Below are positions 24,086-33,685 of a DNA stretch of 64,000 nt, in pieces. A program made the position numbers and the translations under genes. A model generated the notes under the pieces. It searched no databases, was not told the origin of the DNA, and saw nothing but the letters and a program-made list of their open reading frames with translations. The first letter of the stretch is position 1, and every line of letters starts with the position of its first letter. The stretch lies in the NCBI GenBank assembly GCA_037178975.1, contig JASJZH010000001.1:5936501-6000500 (forward strand), in the 5' to 3' direction. Origin of the DNA: Oscheius tipulae. Its lineage: Eukaryota; Nematoda; Chromadorea; Rhabditida; Rhabditidae.

Positions 24086-24828
24086 GCTTCGCACCCCCCG
24101 TGATCTCTCCCTCTCTTTTTCAACTAATCATATTCTGTCCCGGGTACTTGTAACTTTGTTAGTATGTTAAACATTTAAGCCCCTTGTCAGTTTTCTGAGA
24201 TACGAGATACTTCAAGAAGTGTTCGCGGCGGTGTTTCGTTCCGCCATCGCGGCCGCATATAAGCCCGCCTATCCCCTTGGACAGACCAGCTATGCCATCG
24301 TCATCCTTCCTTTTCCACTCACGTTTTCGCTCTGGGGGCAATTAGGAGGCGTAGAGTCGAGAAGGCGCTGCGTTTTGTTATCAAAAGTGTAGCCATTTCT
24401 TAACCGTACTCATCACTACGCTAGATTCCACAAGGATTTAACCTTCTGTTTGTCATGGTGTCCGCACAATTGCCTGTCAACACTAACACCCCAAAAAAAC
24501 TGACAAGTCATTTCATGTCAAAAGAAGGGAATCAGTTAGCTGTGGACGAAACTGCTACTAGGGATAGCGGCGAAGCCGCCTGTTATCTAAGCTAAGACTA
24601 AAGGGCTGTGAAGCTGCTGTCGGCTGTGCTTTCTACAGTCTGGACCTCTCGTTAGCTATTTAACTCATTCAATCCTAGAAAGAAATTGTGCTAACAGTGA
24701 GAATCACCTGCAGAAACCCTATATAGTTTTAGAGCCATACGGATTAGATGACTATGCCCATGAATAGAGACGAAGTTATCATCTCCTGCTGCGTCTCAGT
24801 AATTTCCATTAAAATTTGCCTGTTTCAG
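24086..24828. other. Intergenic region upstream of the collagen gene
   Basis: About 740 bases, presumably the INTS8 3' end and the collagen promoter. A TATA-like CATATAAG lies near 24255, but its distance from the start codon argues against simple use. No gene is supported. Confidence 0.4.
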
Positions 24829-25922
24829 ATGGAGGAAAAACGCGGTTCCCTCCGGGGAATAGCTTTTGCAGCTGTGGTCTTCTCTACAGTGGCTGTGAGT
24901 GCCTGTCTGGTCACATTCCCTCTCGTCTTCCACTACGTGCAGACTCTCCAAGCTACAGTCCAAGGCGAGGTCGAGTACTGCAAGTCGAGATCGCGAGACA
25001 TGTGGCGAGAGATGGTCGACATGGAGCCCGAGGACAATGACGATCCTCTCGGACTTCTTCATCGTGTCACTCGTCAAGCCGAGGCCCAATGCTGTACCTG
25101 TCAACAGGGACCTCCCGGACAGGATGGAGAGCCCGGTCTGCCTGGCAAGGACGGAAATCCTGGAGTCGGGCCGGGAGAACCAGGACAGCCTGGACCGGAC
25201 GCCGAGTTACATGACCGTCTGCTGCCTGTCCCACCCCAATGTCCCTGTCAGGCTGCTCCCGGAATGGCTGGACCTCCAGGTCCGCCGGGCGCCGACGGGG
25301 CTCCAGGGAACCCCGGACAGAATGGAAACGATGGAGCTGCTGGACCGCAAGGACCCCAAGGACCTGCTGGACAACCGGGTCAGCCTGGTCAACCTGGACA
25401 GAGAGGACCTCCAGGCGAACCGGGCAAGCTCGTGCCGGGAACTGATGCTCCTCCTGGGCCTGCTGGAGCTCCAGGCCGGCCTGGACCACCAGGAATTCCT
25501 GGCAAAGCTGGACCGCCTGGCCGTGATGGAGAACCTGGACCTGTCGGAGCGCCCGGAGAACCGGGTGAGTACTCATTTTTGACCCAGACAGTTCGCAACC
25601 GGTAGATTTGGTGTCATTCTGAAGGTTGCATCGAAATAATTTTTTTTTTCTATTTCTGTCAGGGTACTGCTGGAAGTGCATTCAGTAGCGCGCGCTTGTC
25701 CACAAATGGCGGCACGTAGCCTCATGGCATTTGAGAGCATAGGAATCGAGGGACATGAAACATAAAAAACAGAGTCTGTTTACTATCATAATCCACTTTT
25801 CAGGACAACACGGACCTCCTGGACCGCCTGGTCAAGCTGGAGCTCCAGGACAATCAGGAGAAGCTGGCTCTCCTGGCAGCTGCGATCACTGTCCTCCAGC
25901 CCGTCTGGCTCCTGGATACTAA
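24829..25922 (+). CDS. Nematode cuticle collagen
   Basis: This is a structural collagen secreted by the hypodermis into the cuticle. The N-terminal domain (residues about 1-50) has a hydrophobic segment, [20 protein letters not shown], followed by an FHYVQTLQ block typical of the nematode Col_cuticle_N family. Cys clusters flank the Gly-X-Y blocks: CCTCQQ before the first block, CPCQ between blocks, and [13 protein letters not shown] at the C-terminus, which is almost the textbook nematode ending. Exon 1 runs 24829-25563 and exon 2 starts at about 25804 after TTTTCAG, rejoining Gly-Gln-His-Gly. The first intron holds a pseudo-acceptor near 25663 followed by Gly-X-Y-like codons. The start is chosen because TTTCAG abuts the ATG. 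AATAAA overlaps the stop codon (25921-25926). Confidence 0.97.
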
Positions 25923-25993
25923 TAAATATTTTTGCTTCCTTCCTGTTACAAAAAGATATAACGTCCACATCACGATGTTTTCCATAGAGGAAG

Positions 25994-26470
25994 ATGGAAA
26001 AATTTGTGCTACTCTCCGCTCTGATAGCTCCCACTCTCGCTTTGAAGCCAAGCAGGACAGCTCCCGATAACAGTACCTATGTCCCCGTACCTATACCTAT
26101 GTTGAAGTACCAGCTGCTTGACTGCGATGCCGATGTGGACAAGGAATGGAAAGAGTTAGTACCAATGTTGCGCTATCCTTTGAGTAGAAAGATTCCAGAG
26201 CTATCAAACAGTTCAATGCGGAGATCACTTCCAAATATTGTTCGAACTCGGAAAAAAACACTTTATTCCTTATTTTCGTCAAATTCAATAGTCACCGGAG
26301 TAGTCTTACCCGTTATAAACAACTCATTAGTCATTGCTCTCGGCACGTTACGATCCCTGAAAATGATTCCCCCTTCACAGAAAGTTCCGGACTCACCTGT
26401 AATCTGTCCACATCAGGGACAGAATCTCGGTCGTGATCACTTCCGAGGCATGAGCGCCGATAAACATTAG
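25994..26470 (+). CDS. Hypothetical small open frame with signal-peptide-like start, downstream of collagen
   Basis: I do not recognise this frame. It opens with MEKFVLLSALIAPTLALKPS, which resembles a signal peptide, 72 bases after the collagen stop. TTTTCCATAG, a plausible splice acceptor, sits six bases before the ATG. The frame runs on, antisense to the last innexin exon (26263-26361), which suggests that any true gene here would splice or end earlier. It may equally be chance, since the region lies between two 3' ends. Confidence 0.22.
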   Translation: MEKFVLLSALIAPTLALKPSRTAPDNSTYVPVPIPMLKYQLLDCDADVDKEWKELVPMLRYPLSRKIPELSNSSMRRSLPNIVRTRKKTLYSLFSSNSIVTGVVLPVINNSLVIALGTLRSLKMIPPSQKVPDSPVICPHQGQNLGRDHFRGMSADKH

Positions 26471-28566
26471 AAGAACAATAACGTCACAGGTGACCTTGGT
26501 TCGACAGAAATCTAGAGCAGCTAGCTCTTCGTCCATTTTGATGAAGCGTCTAACGTAGATCATTTTCTTCGTGTCGGCAGAGCGAGTCTTCCGCCACAAG
26601 TCAATCATGTCCAGGATTGTGAATACCAGGACAATTATGAACCTGGAATGTTGCATTTGAGATCTTTTCAAAGGTACTTTTCTCCTCGTAACTAGACACT
26701 CAATAGTAATTCTCTTTCCCTGTCAAGTCGTCAATTGTTAGGCGCTCACTTGGAAGAATTGAGCGCCGCGCCAAAAGTGCAGATCTGTCGGCAAAGGTCC
26801 ACTGCTTTGGAAAGTAAGCATATGGATTTTTGAATCCAGAGGGCTTCATAACGATACCAAATATGCAGAAAAATGGTTAACAAATTTTTTGATGGCCGTC
26901 CTTCTTTGAATCTTCCGACTTCGTACGGTGTGTGATATCATTTTAGGCTCTTAGGATGAGCAAGACGGTTAAGAGAATTACCAGGACAGCAAATCTTGTC
27001 AGATCGATTTGGGTTTTTGACGCGGCGTGCGTACGTGCCTGTGAGCGAGTGGGTCTACTCTAACATTTGGTTGCTAATAATTAGAGACAGTCCTGCACCG
27101 TAAAGAGTACAATTGAACGTACCACCAATAGAGGAAGAGAAAGATCTTCTCATTGAACATGTTCAAGGACAGGACGCACTGGATCGAGTAGCGTTGCATG
27201 TGACCGAGAACTCGGATTTGGAAGTCGCACATAGCGATTCGGGGAAAGTTTCCTTAAAACTTATTTCCCTGGCCGACTACCGAACCAACCACTAAGCTCC
27301 CAGTCAGTACCGTGCATGATATCGTTGAGAATTCGGGCTCCCCAATAAGGATCATTCTGTCCAAGAAACTTATTCATCATCCAGAACTGTCCTATGAGGT
27401 TCAACACGTATAGGAACTTGGTGACCACGTAAATGCTGAAGTTGGACATTACGAGGGCGAGAGAATCTGCGGTCAAACTTGGCCAAGTAGGAGCCGTCTA
27501 GGAGTCCAAACTTGAGCAGTCTCATCCAAAACGGCTGACCCTCACTCCTAACTGATTGAAGCTTGATGCTGTCGTTAATTGAGCTCACAATTATCTTTAC
27601 GTTGTCCTTGCGTTTCTCTTCCTACAATTTGTAGGGAAAAAGTGCCGTTAGTTCTGTCCCCCAGAGTCTGTACCTCTTCATTCTCCGCTCTTTGAGCGGT
27701 CGTGACCAAGTTTCCAATATTCAGTCCACTCTTGGAGCTCATCTGACTCCAGAACATCGCAGGAAAGTTGAAGAAGATAGCCTCGATTGCCATGATGAAC
27801 GGTACCCTGAACTGTTGATGCTTCGAGAACAGCTGGACCGCACCATTGGTAATAGATCAACTGTTTCGCTATCCGCTCCTCTTCCGAGTCCGGAACCTGA
27901 TCGTCCGGCTTCACCCAATACGTGTTGTAGACGAAGCAATAGTTCTCCGCGTACTGCTCCCAAGGCTTCTTAAAATGGGCCGGAACCCAGCATTGGAGTG
28001 GAGAACCGACGTACTGTCGGGCTGTGATCGTCAAGGAGCACATGAATATGACCATGGCTGAGAACATTGAGCTTTCTATGCACGGGAAAACTTACAAGTG
28101 TAGTAGTAGTTCAGACGATCTGTGCCACTGTCGTCTATCCTAAATAAGCCTTGTAATTTTTTCTGAACATTTTTGGCTCTGGAGCTGATGAATAGTGACT
28201 ATTACGATCTGTCAGTAGTTTCGTGAAGCATGTACTCTTTCTTACTCTGGGTAGAGCTCGATAGACTGAAACATAGCAGAGGTTCCTGCCTCAAGAATTC
28301 AGTCTACAATTGAACTCTGTCTCCCGCCACCTCGACACCAGGCTTACGCGTGCTCCTTGTTAATCGTCAAACAGATTATCGCGAAAGTGATTATGCTTCC
28401 TGGGGCTCTTTTTGTACATAGCACTTTCTGAATAACTGAAAGTACACTAAAAAATACTATTAGGAAAATACCGTAAGATTTGGACAACATTGGAATGGCC
28501 GAATGGGACTGACCTGGGCTTGATGGCGGACATCAGCGGCATGAGGACTGCTCCCATAGTGGCCAT
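26263..28566 (-). CDS. Innexin, minus copy of a head-to-head pair; possible break after exon 2
   Basis: This is a gap-junction channel subunit with four membrane spans. Exon 1 (28566 down) encodes the start ending IKPR. Exon 2 encodes a block with [13 protein letters not shown], where the plus copy has [13 protein letters not shown]. The main body gives [20 protein letters not shown] (end of TM1 and the first Cys), YYQWVPF, the innexin signature near TM2, and [17 protein letters not shown] for TM3; LWW-type residues and the C-tail follow. The last exon ends GAA TAA at 26263-26265, inside AATAAA. The problem is at 28067-28110: the only obvious intron after NYYYT would be 20 bases (GTAAGT...CATAG) and would create TAA, while reading through meets TAG. 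The frame resumes at an ATG at 28065-28067, so a product lacking the N-terminal tail is possible. Confidence 0.8.
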
Positions 28567-28758
28567 TTTGTCAGAAAATAAATCTAAAAAGTCAATGTAA
28601 TAGGCCTGAAGAGGGAAAAAGCAGACGACGAGTGTCTGTAAACGAGAGAACGATACCCCGGGCTCACTTGAGGGAGCAAACAGAGGGCACGGTCGTTCTC
28701 CCTGCCCACGCGACAAGGACACACTTTCTCTCGTGTTTTTCCTCGACTAATTACGAAA
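28567..28758. promoter_or_regulatory. Shared bidirectional promoter region of the innexin pair
   Basis: The two innexin start codons face away from each other across 192 bases, so both promoters must lie here or within the first introns. A TTTTTAG acceptor on the minus strand lies about 20 bases before the minus start. No clear TATA box is seen. Confidence 0.5.
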
Positions 28759-30742
28759 ATGAACTTCCTCGGTCCTGTTATGGGTGCCATCAAGCCTAGG
28801 TTGGTTTGTGTTTTCAGTTCTTAACAGTCAGTTCATGTATTGGTGGTTCTCAAACCCTTTTTTAGGGTCGATAACCTGATCTTCTTTAGTTTTAATGTTC
28901 TTTGGAGAATATTACTTAGCTTCATAGTTTTTGTGCCAAGAACTGGCTGTGAAGTTGCGGGCTCGTCAGAATCTTACAAATCGCTGCAATATTTGAGGGC
29001 TACAAGATCGCGCTAATTCAAACTGACAGCTTACAGTATACCTTTCCAAACGAGGGAAACCAATCATGATTTAGGGTGGATGACAGTGGGATGGATAGAA
29101 CGAACTACTACTATTCCTCAATGATGATCATCGTCTGTTCGATTACCATCACAGCGCGTCAGTACGTCGGCTCGCCACTGCAATGCTGGGTTCCGGCCCA
29201 GTTCACTGGTGCCTGGGAACAGTACGCCGAAAACTACTGCTTCGTCTACAATACGTATTGGGTTAAGCCAGGGGACGATGTCCCCGAACGTGTTGACGAT
29301 AGAGTCGCCCAGCAGCTCATCTACTACCAATGGTGATTTAAACTGTTCAGAAAAGTAATGCTAATTCAGGGTTCCGTTCCTCATGGCTCTCGAGGCTGCC
29401 TTCTTCTACTTTCCCGCCATGTTCTGGGGCCAGATGAGCAGCAAATCCGGTCTGAATATTATCAATATCGTCGAAACGGCACAGAAGGCCGAGTCGGAAC
29501 CTGGAAGTTTTCATTTAAACCTTTTTTCATAACCTTTTTTTCTGGTTCAACATCCATTTTGCAGTTGCGTGATGTTCTACAAAGTTGTGGCCTTGACCAA
29601 ATGCTACAACTTTACAGAACATCAACACTGTCGAAAAAGTTATTGAGAAAAATATGGATTCAGTTGCATTTACTTTTGATAGCCACAGCAGCCACAGTTA
29701 GACAGCTACTTCGGTTGTGGATTGCAATCGAAGCCCACCGCACTGAATTTCTATCTCTGCCAGAGTACATGCGCTGTCTCTAAGAGTGCTCACATTGTAT
29801 TTTCTCGACGAGAGCATTAAAATTAACCAGATATGAAGGGGAAAAGTACCTATTTTCTATTTTAGGACACCGAAAGGAAGAAGAAGGTCGGTATAATTGT
29901 CGGTCACATCGAAGACAGCATAAAACTACAGATTGTCAGGAGTGAGGGCAAGGGTTTCCTGATGAGAATGCTCAAGTTCGGTCTCTTGGACGGATCCTAT
30001 ATTGCCAAGTAAGTGCTATTTTCATCTCAAAAATAGGTTTCAGTGTTTATATCGTGACGAAGTTCCTGTACGTGTTGAACCTGATAGGACAATTCTGGAT
30101 GATGAACAAGTTTCTTGGACAGAACGATCCCTACTGGGGAGCCCGAATCCTCAATGATATAATGCACGGTACTGACTGGGAGCTAAGTGGTTGGTTTGGT
30201 AGTCAGCCAGAGTCAATACAAGTTCAGGAAACTTTCCTCGAATCGCCATGTGCGACTTCCAAGTCCGAGTTCTCGGCAATATGCAGCGCTATTCCATTCA
30301 GTGTGTCCTCTCCCTGAACATGTTCAATGAGAAGATCTTTCTCTTCCTCTATTGGTGGTAATTGCCATTTAAAAGAATCGTTCAGAACCGAACCTAGGTT
30401 CCTAGTGGTTGGTGTCTTCACTCTCCTTGATCTGATCGAATTGGTCAGGGAGACACGGGACCAGGACACCAAGAAACTAGAATATATCCAGAAGTTCATC
30501 AAGACGGACGAGGAACGACTACTAGAGTTCTGTAGAAAGGCCATCACTAGCGATGTCATAGTCGTCCTGAAGTTCATTGGAGCCCACGCGACGGATGTAA
30601 TGACGACGGAGATCATTGAGAAGATGTGGAATGAGTACAAGTCAGTCCAGTGTCTTGCAGTGAATAGTCTATCTTTAGGGTAAAGAACGATGATTCATCC
30701 GGTGAGGAAACTCCTCTGGTTCAGAGCAAAATCTTCGCATGA
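28759..30742 (+). CDS. Innexin, plus copy of a head-to-head pair
   Basis: This is a gap-junction subunit. Exon 1 encodes a short start ending IKPR; intron 28800-29074 (phase 2) leads to [14 protein letters not shown]. Then come [25 protein letters not shown]-type residues of loop 1 ([14 protein letters not shown]), YYQWVPF across a 30-base-class intron near 29335, [17 protein letters not shown] and a C-terminal cytoplasmic tail ending QSKIFA. Intron positions match the minus copy at YYQW, the exon ending AK/N, WFG/N and YWW/F, so the pair arose by inverted duplication. The intron at about 29503-29863 carries palindromic element C. AATAAA at 30750-30755 lies only eight bases past the stop. Confidence 0.93.
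29571..29623. repeat. Palindromic element, copy C
   Basis: A 53-base imperfect inverted repeat in an innexin intron. Arms GATGTTCTACAAAGTTGTGG and GCTACAACTTTACAGAACATC pair at about 17 of 20 positions. Its minus strand aligns with copy A: TTGTAGCA, spacer, ACARCTTTGTAGAACAT. Confidence 0.6.
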
Positions 30743-31409
30743 ATTTTTAAATAAAGATAAGAACTCTTTCCTGTAGAAATATCCAGGAAGATCTGTCACC
30801 CGTATCTCGGTCGCCTCGGACAAACGTTCTCTCTTGTATGGTCTCAGCTGCCAGATAAACTATCCTCTGTACAGTCTAATCAACCGGACTAACTGTCTCC
30901 TTTTTTTTTGCTTTTCGCTGTTTTTCGATATGGCGACAGCAATACTAAGTCAGAAGCAGCCTACACTCTCGGCCGTAAAGTACTGAGCCACCGGTCCACT
31001 CACCAACCGCTACTGAAAGAAGAAAAGAAAAGACTCGTCTGAGGAATACCTGGCCAATATAGACATACCCCGCCCATTCAATCTGAAGTCTGCCATGACT
31101 GCTACGTGACGCAAAAAGGAAAACAGAGACTGCGATGGACAGGCGAAGTGCAACAGATGATGGGACACTCATGGTAGAGTAAGACGTCGCAAGAATGACA
31201 CACACACAGATCTGCTCTTGTTTAAAGAATATTTAAGCAATAAAAAGTTAATTCCCAATAAAAAGATTTTTCAGCTATCAGATCGACTTCTGAGCACTGG
31301 ATAAACGTCCGCGGTCTCTACCGTTTTCGACCGAAGCAATGGCACAAGAGATGATCCTTACCGAATCTACGCCGTAATCAAGGCTAGGAAAGAGACTTTC
31401 GAACATATA
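30743..31409. other. Intergenic region between innexin and the mobile-element patch
   Basis: It holds the innexin poly(A) signal and about 600 bases with no supported gene. It may include further element debris, but no family is recognisable. Confidence 0.4.
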
Positions 31410-32518
31410 CAGGGTGCGGCATAATTACGGTAACAAGATACGCGCGCTCGGAATTTCATTTTTTTGAGTATTTACAAATTTATTTTAGTTTTTTCTGCTT
31501 TTCTCTCAATAGTTATTTCTGTTCTCTAATATATGACACCAAACATGTCCCACTTTTTAGCATGACCAAACCGTTACCTCATAGTGCATCAATCGTTCAC
31601 CTTCATAGAGATGGCGTTCGAGCATCCGAGATCTCCAGACATCTCAACGTGTCCCAAAAGCTAGTCTCCACCAATCTAGCACGGTACAGGAAGCTGGGGA
31701 GCCTGGCGTGGAAGACCAATTTCTGTAACGACTTCAGCCAAGATCAAGAAAGTGCGCGATCGTCTTCAAAAAAAACCCGACCCGCTCGCTACGCAAAATG
31801 GCGAAGGACATAGGAATGAACGCTCGATGGGTAGAATCGTTGAAAAGAACATGAAGAAGAAGTGCCACAAGCAAGCCAAGGGCCAATATTTCTCACTAGC
31901 AGCCAAAACAAAGAGAAAGAACCGGGCCACCGAGTTGCTGAGACGTTTCCGACGCAGAGTACACAAGACGATCCTGTTCACTAATAAAAAGTTATTCACC
32001 GTGGAGCAGTTCTTGAATAAGCAGAATGACCGAATCTACTCCAGTTTGAAGCCAAATATGACCATACAACGAACCGGTTATCCAAAAACTGTCATGGTCT
32101 TTGCTAGTATCACTACTGACGGAAAGACTCCTCTCATTTTCGTTCCTCAAGAAATCAAGGTCAACGGCAGCAATTATCTTTCTGAAGAGCCAACTTATGC
32201 CCTGGACAAAAAGACACTCTCGAAACAAGCAGTTCTGCTTTCAACAGAACGGAGCTTCAGCTCACAAGCATCATTCCGTTCAAGCATGGTGCGGACAGAA
32301 CTTCCCGGACTTCATCGACTTTAACCAGTGGCCCTTTTTGTCTCAGGATCTCAAACCGCTTGATTACTCTGTCTGAGTGTTCTCGAAACTAAAGCCTGCT
32401 CAATACCACACAAGAACATCGATGCCCTGAAGAGAACGCTGATCTTTCAGCTCAACAAGCCAGTCTTGAAGAACTCCGAATCACTAGAAGTGTCGTAAAC
32501 TTTGCAATGCCGCGGATA
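31410..32518 (+). mobile_element. Decayed Tc1/mariner-type DNA transposon
   Basis: The left end begins CAGGGTGCGGCATAATTACGG directly after TA, the usual target dinucleotide. A degenerate inverted match (AATGCCGC) lies near 32505-32515. A transposase is spread over three frames. A helix-turn-helix block lies near 31580-31700 (HRDGVRASEISRHLNVSQ). The first catalytic motif near 31970-32000 reads FTNKKLFTVE, with Asn for Asp. The second near 32250 reads FQQNGASAHKHH, again Asn for Asp. The third near 32345 reads SQDLKPLDYS, followed by TGA where Trp is expected. At least two frameshifts, one stop and two lost catalytic acids show that it is dead. Confidence 0.8.
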
Positions 32519-32519
32519 G

Positions 32520-32921
32520 TTAAAAATAAAGAGACTGACCTGTAACTGTCCGAAATCCATCTCGCTGTACTGTTGTGGCAGATCTTCTGAGCAGAGTGTT
32601 TGACTGTGGCCGAGAGTTTGTCGGAGTTGACATTGCTGGTCTAGAGCCCTGCATAGTCGCTACAATGATATTGCTGGCATAAAATCCATCAAGTGATTGT
32701 CCCGAACTTTTCGATTGTTCTCCGTGATGTCGTGATAGATCCTCTGGAGAGAGTGGTCGACTGTTGCCGAGAGATTCGTCCATAGTAGTCGATAGGAGAC
32801 CAGAGCATCTCGCAGCGGCTCCAGTGACATTGTTAACGACGCAGACCTCTCGAAGATTGTTGTCGAGCAGCGGATTCATCAATTGGAGAAAAAAGGCTAC
32901 TTGGTGGAGCATCCGGAACAA
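32520..32921 (-). other. Open frame, possible detached F-domain exon of the HNF4-type gene
   Basis: This minus-strand frame contains ASNIIVATMQGSRPAMS, which loosely resembles the NVIVANTMPTHLSN block in the F domain of HNF4. It is Ser/Thr/Arg-rich. It ends at CAG|GTCAGT, a good donor. It lies 765 bases beyond the stop of the HNF4-type gene, with a LINE fragment between them. It may be an alternative 3' exon, an old exon cut off by insertions, or chance. Confidence 0.28.
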
Positions 32922-33189
32922 ACCTTCTCCAAAGGATCTGCAGAGCCAAGAAGAGGAGTTAGTCTTGACGAGTCAGGGATAATGTCTGACTTATCCAGGC
33001 CTGTTACAGTTAATTGTCTTCGCTAGAAGAAGATTAGCTCCCACAGTCAGCTCTTCTAGTAGACTCTACATTTCCAGACGACGGATCTCTCGTCTATCAA
33101 CACCTTCCAGGATGTTTTATACACCGTTCTCTAAGTATGGTTAACTCTATGCATGGTTAATTCGTTTTTCTTGAGTCAAAGATTTCCAT

Positions 33190-33612
33190 TCCACTGGAAG
33201 ACTCTGTAGAGGTCAAGCGTAAAATGGGACAGGCGTTTGGCGCTTTCAACAAGAACTCCAACCTCCTGACATGCAGACAGCTGACCATGAAGATAAGAAA
33301 AATACTTTTCGATTCAGTATGCGGTACTCCTGTAGCTCTCTATGCAACAGAAACCTGGACACTGAAGGAGTCGGACAAGAAATACATCAAATTGTGTGTC
33401 AAAGATGGAACGAAGAATGCTAGGAATCACTACCCTTGACAGATGGCAGAATGAAATAATAAGAGCAAGAACAAAGTTAGCGGACTAGAGAAAGAGGATA
33501 CTCTGTCTCAAGATGACATGGGCGGAAAAGATAACACAGATGAACGGGAACAGAGACTGGTGGTACCGAAATGCCGAAGAATGGAGAATCCTGAATAACG
33601 CAATAAATAGTA
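33190..33612 (+). mobile_element. Non-LTR retrotransposon (LINE) fragment, C-terminal reverse-transcriptase region
   Basis: The frame KMGQAFGAFNKNSNLLTCRQ and ALYATETWTL match the region downstream of the reverse transcriptase core in many endonuclease-type LINEs. In the next frame, MERRMLGITTLDRWQNEIIR and then NGNRDWWYRNAEEWR continue it. There is at least one frameshift and no start or poly(A) tail, so it is a short relic. Confidence 0.7.
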
Positions 33613-33685
33613 TAATATAATCTCCTATTTTGCCTCAAGAGTCATTAAGACATCAAATAAACCCTTTAATACCGTAGATATGTCT

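Noticed and set aside
25067-25681. Long minus-strand frame opposite the collagen gene
   Set aside because: It is a shadow of the Gly-X-Y repeat codons, which leave few stops on the other strand.
30945-31205. 86-residue minus frame upstream of the Tc1 relic
   Set aside because: It has a hydrophobic start but no recognisable domain, splice context or poly(A) signal; likely chance or element debris.
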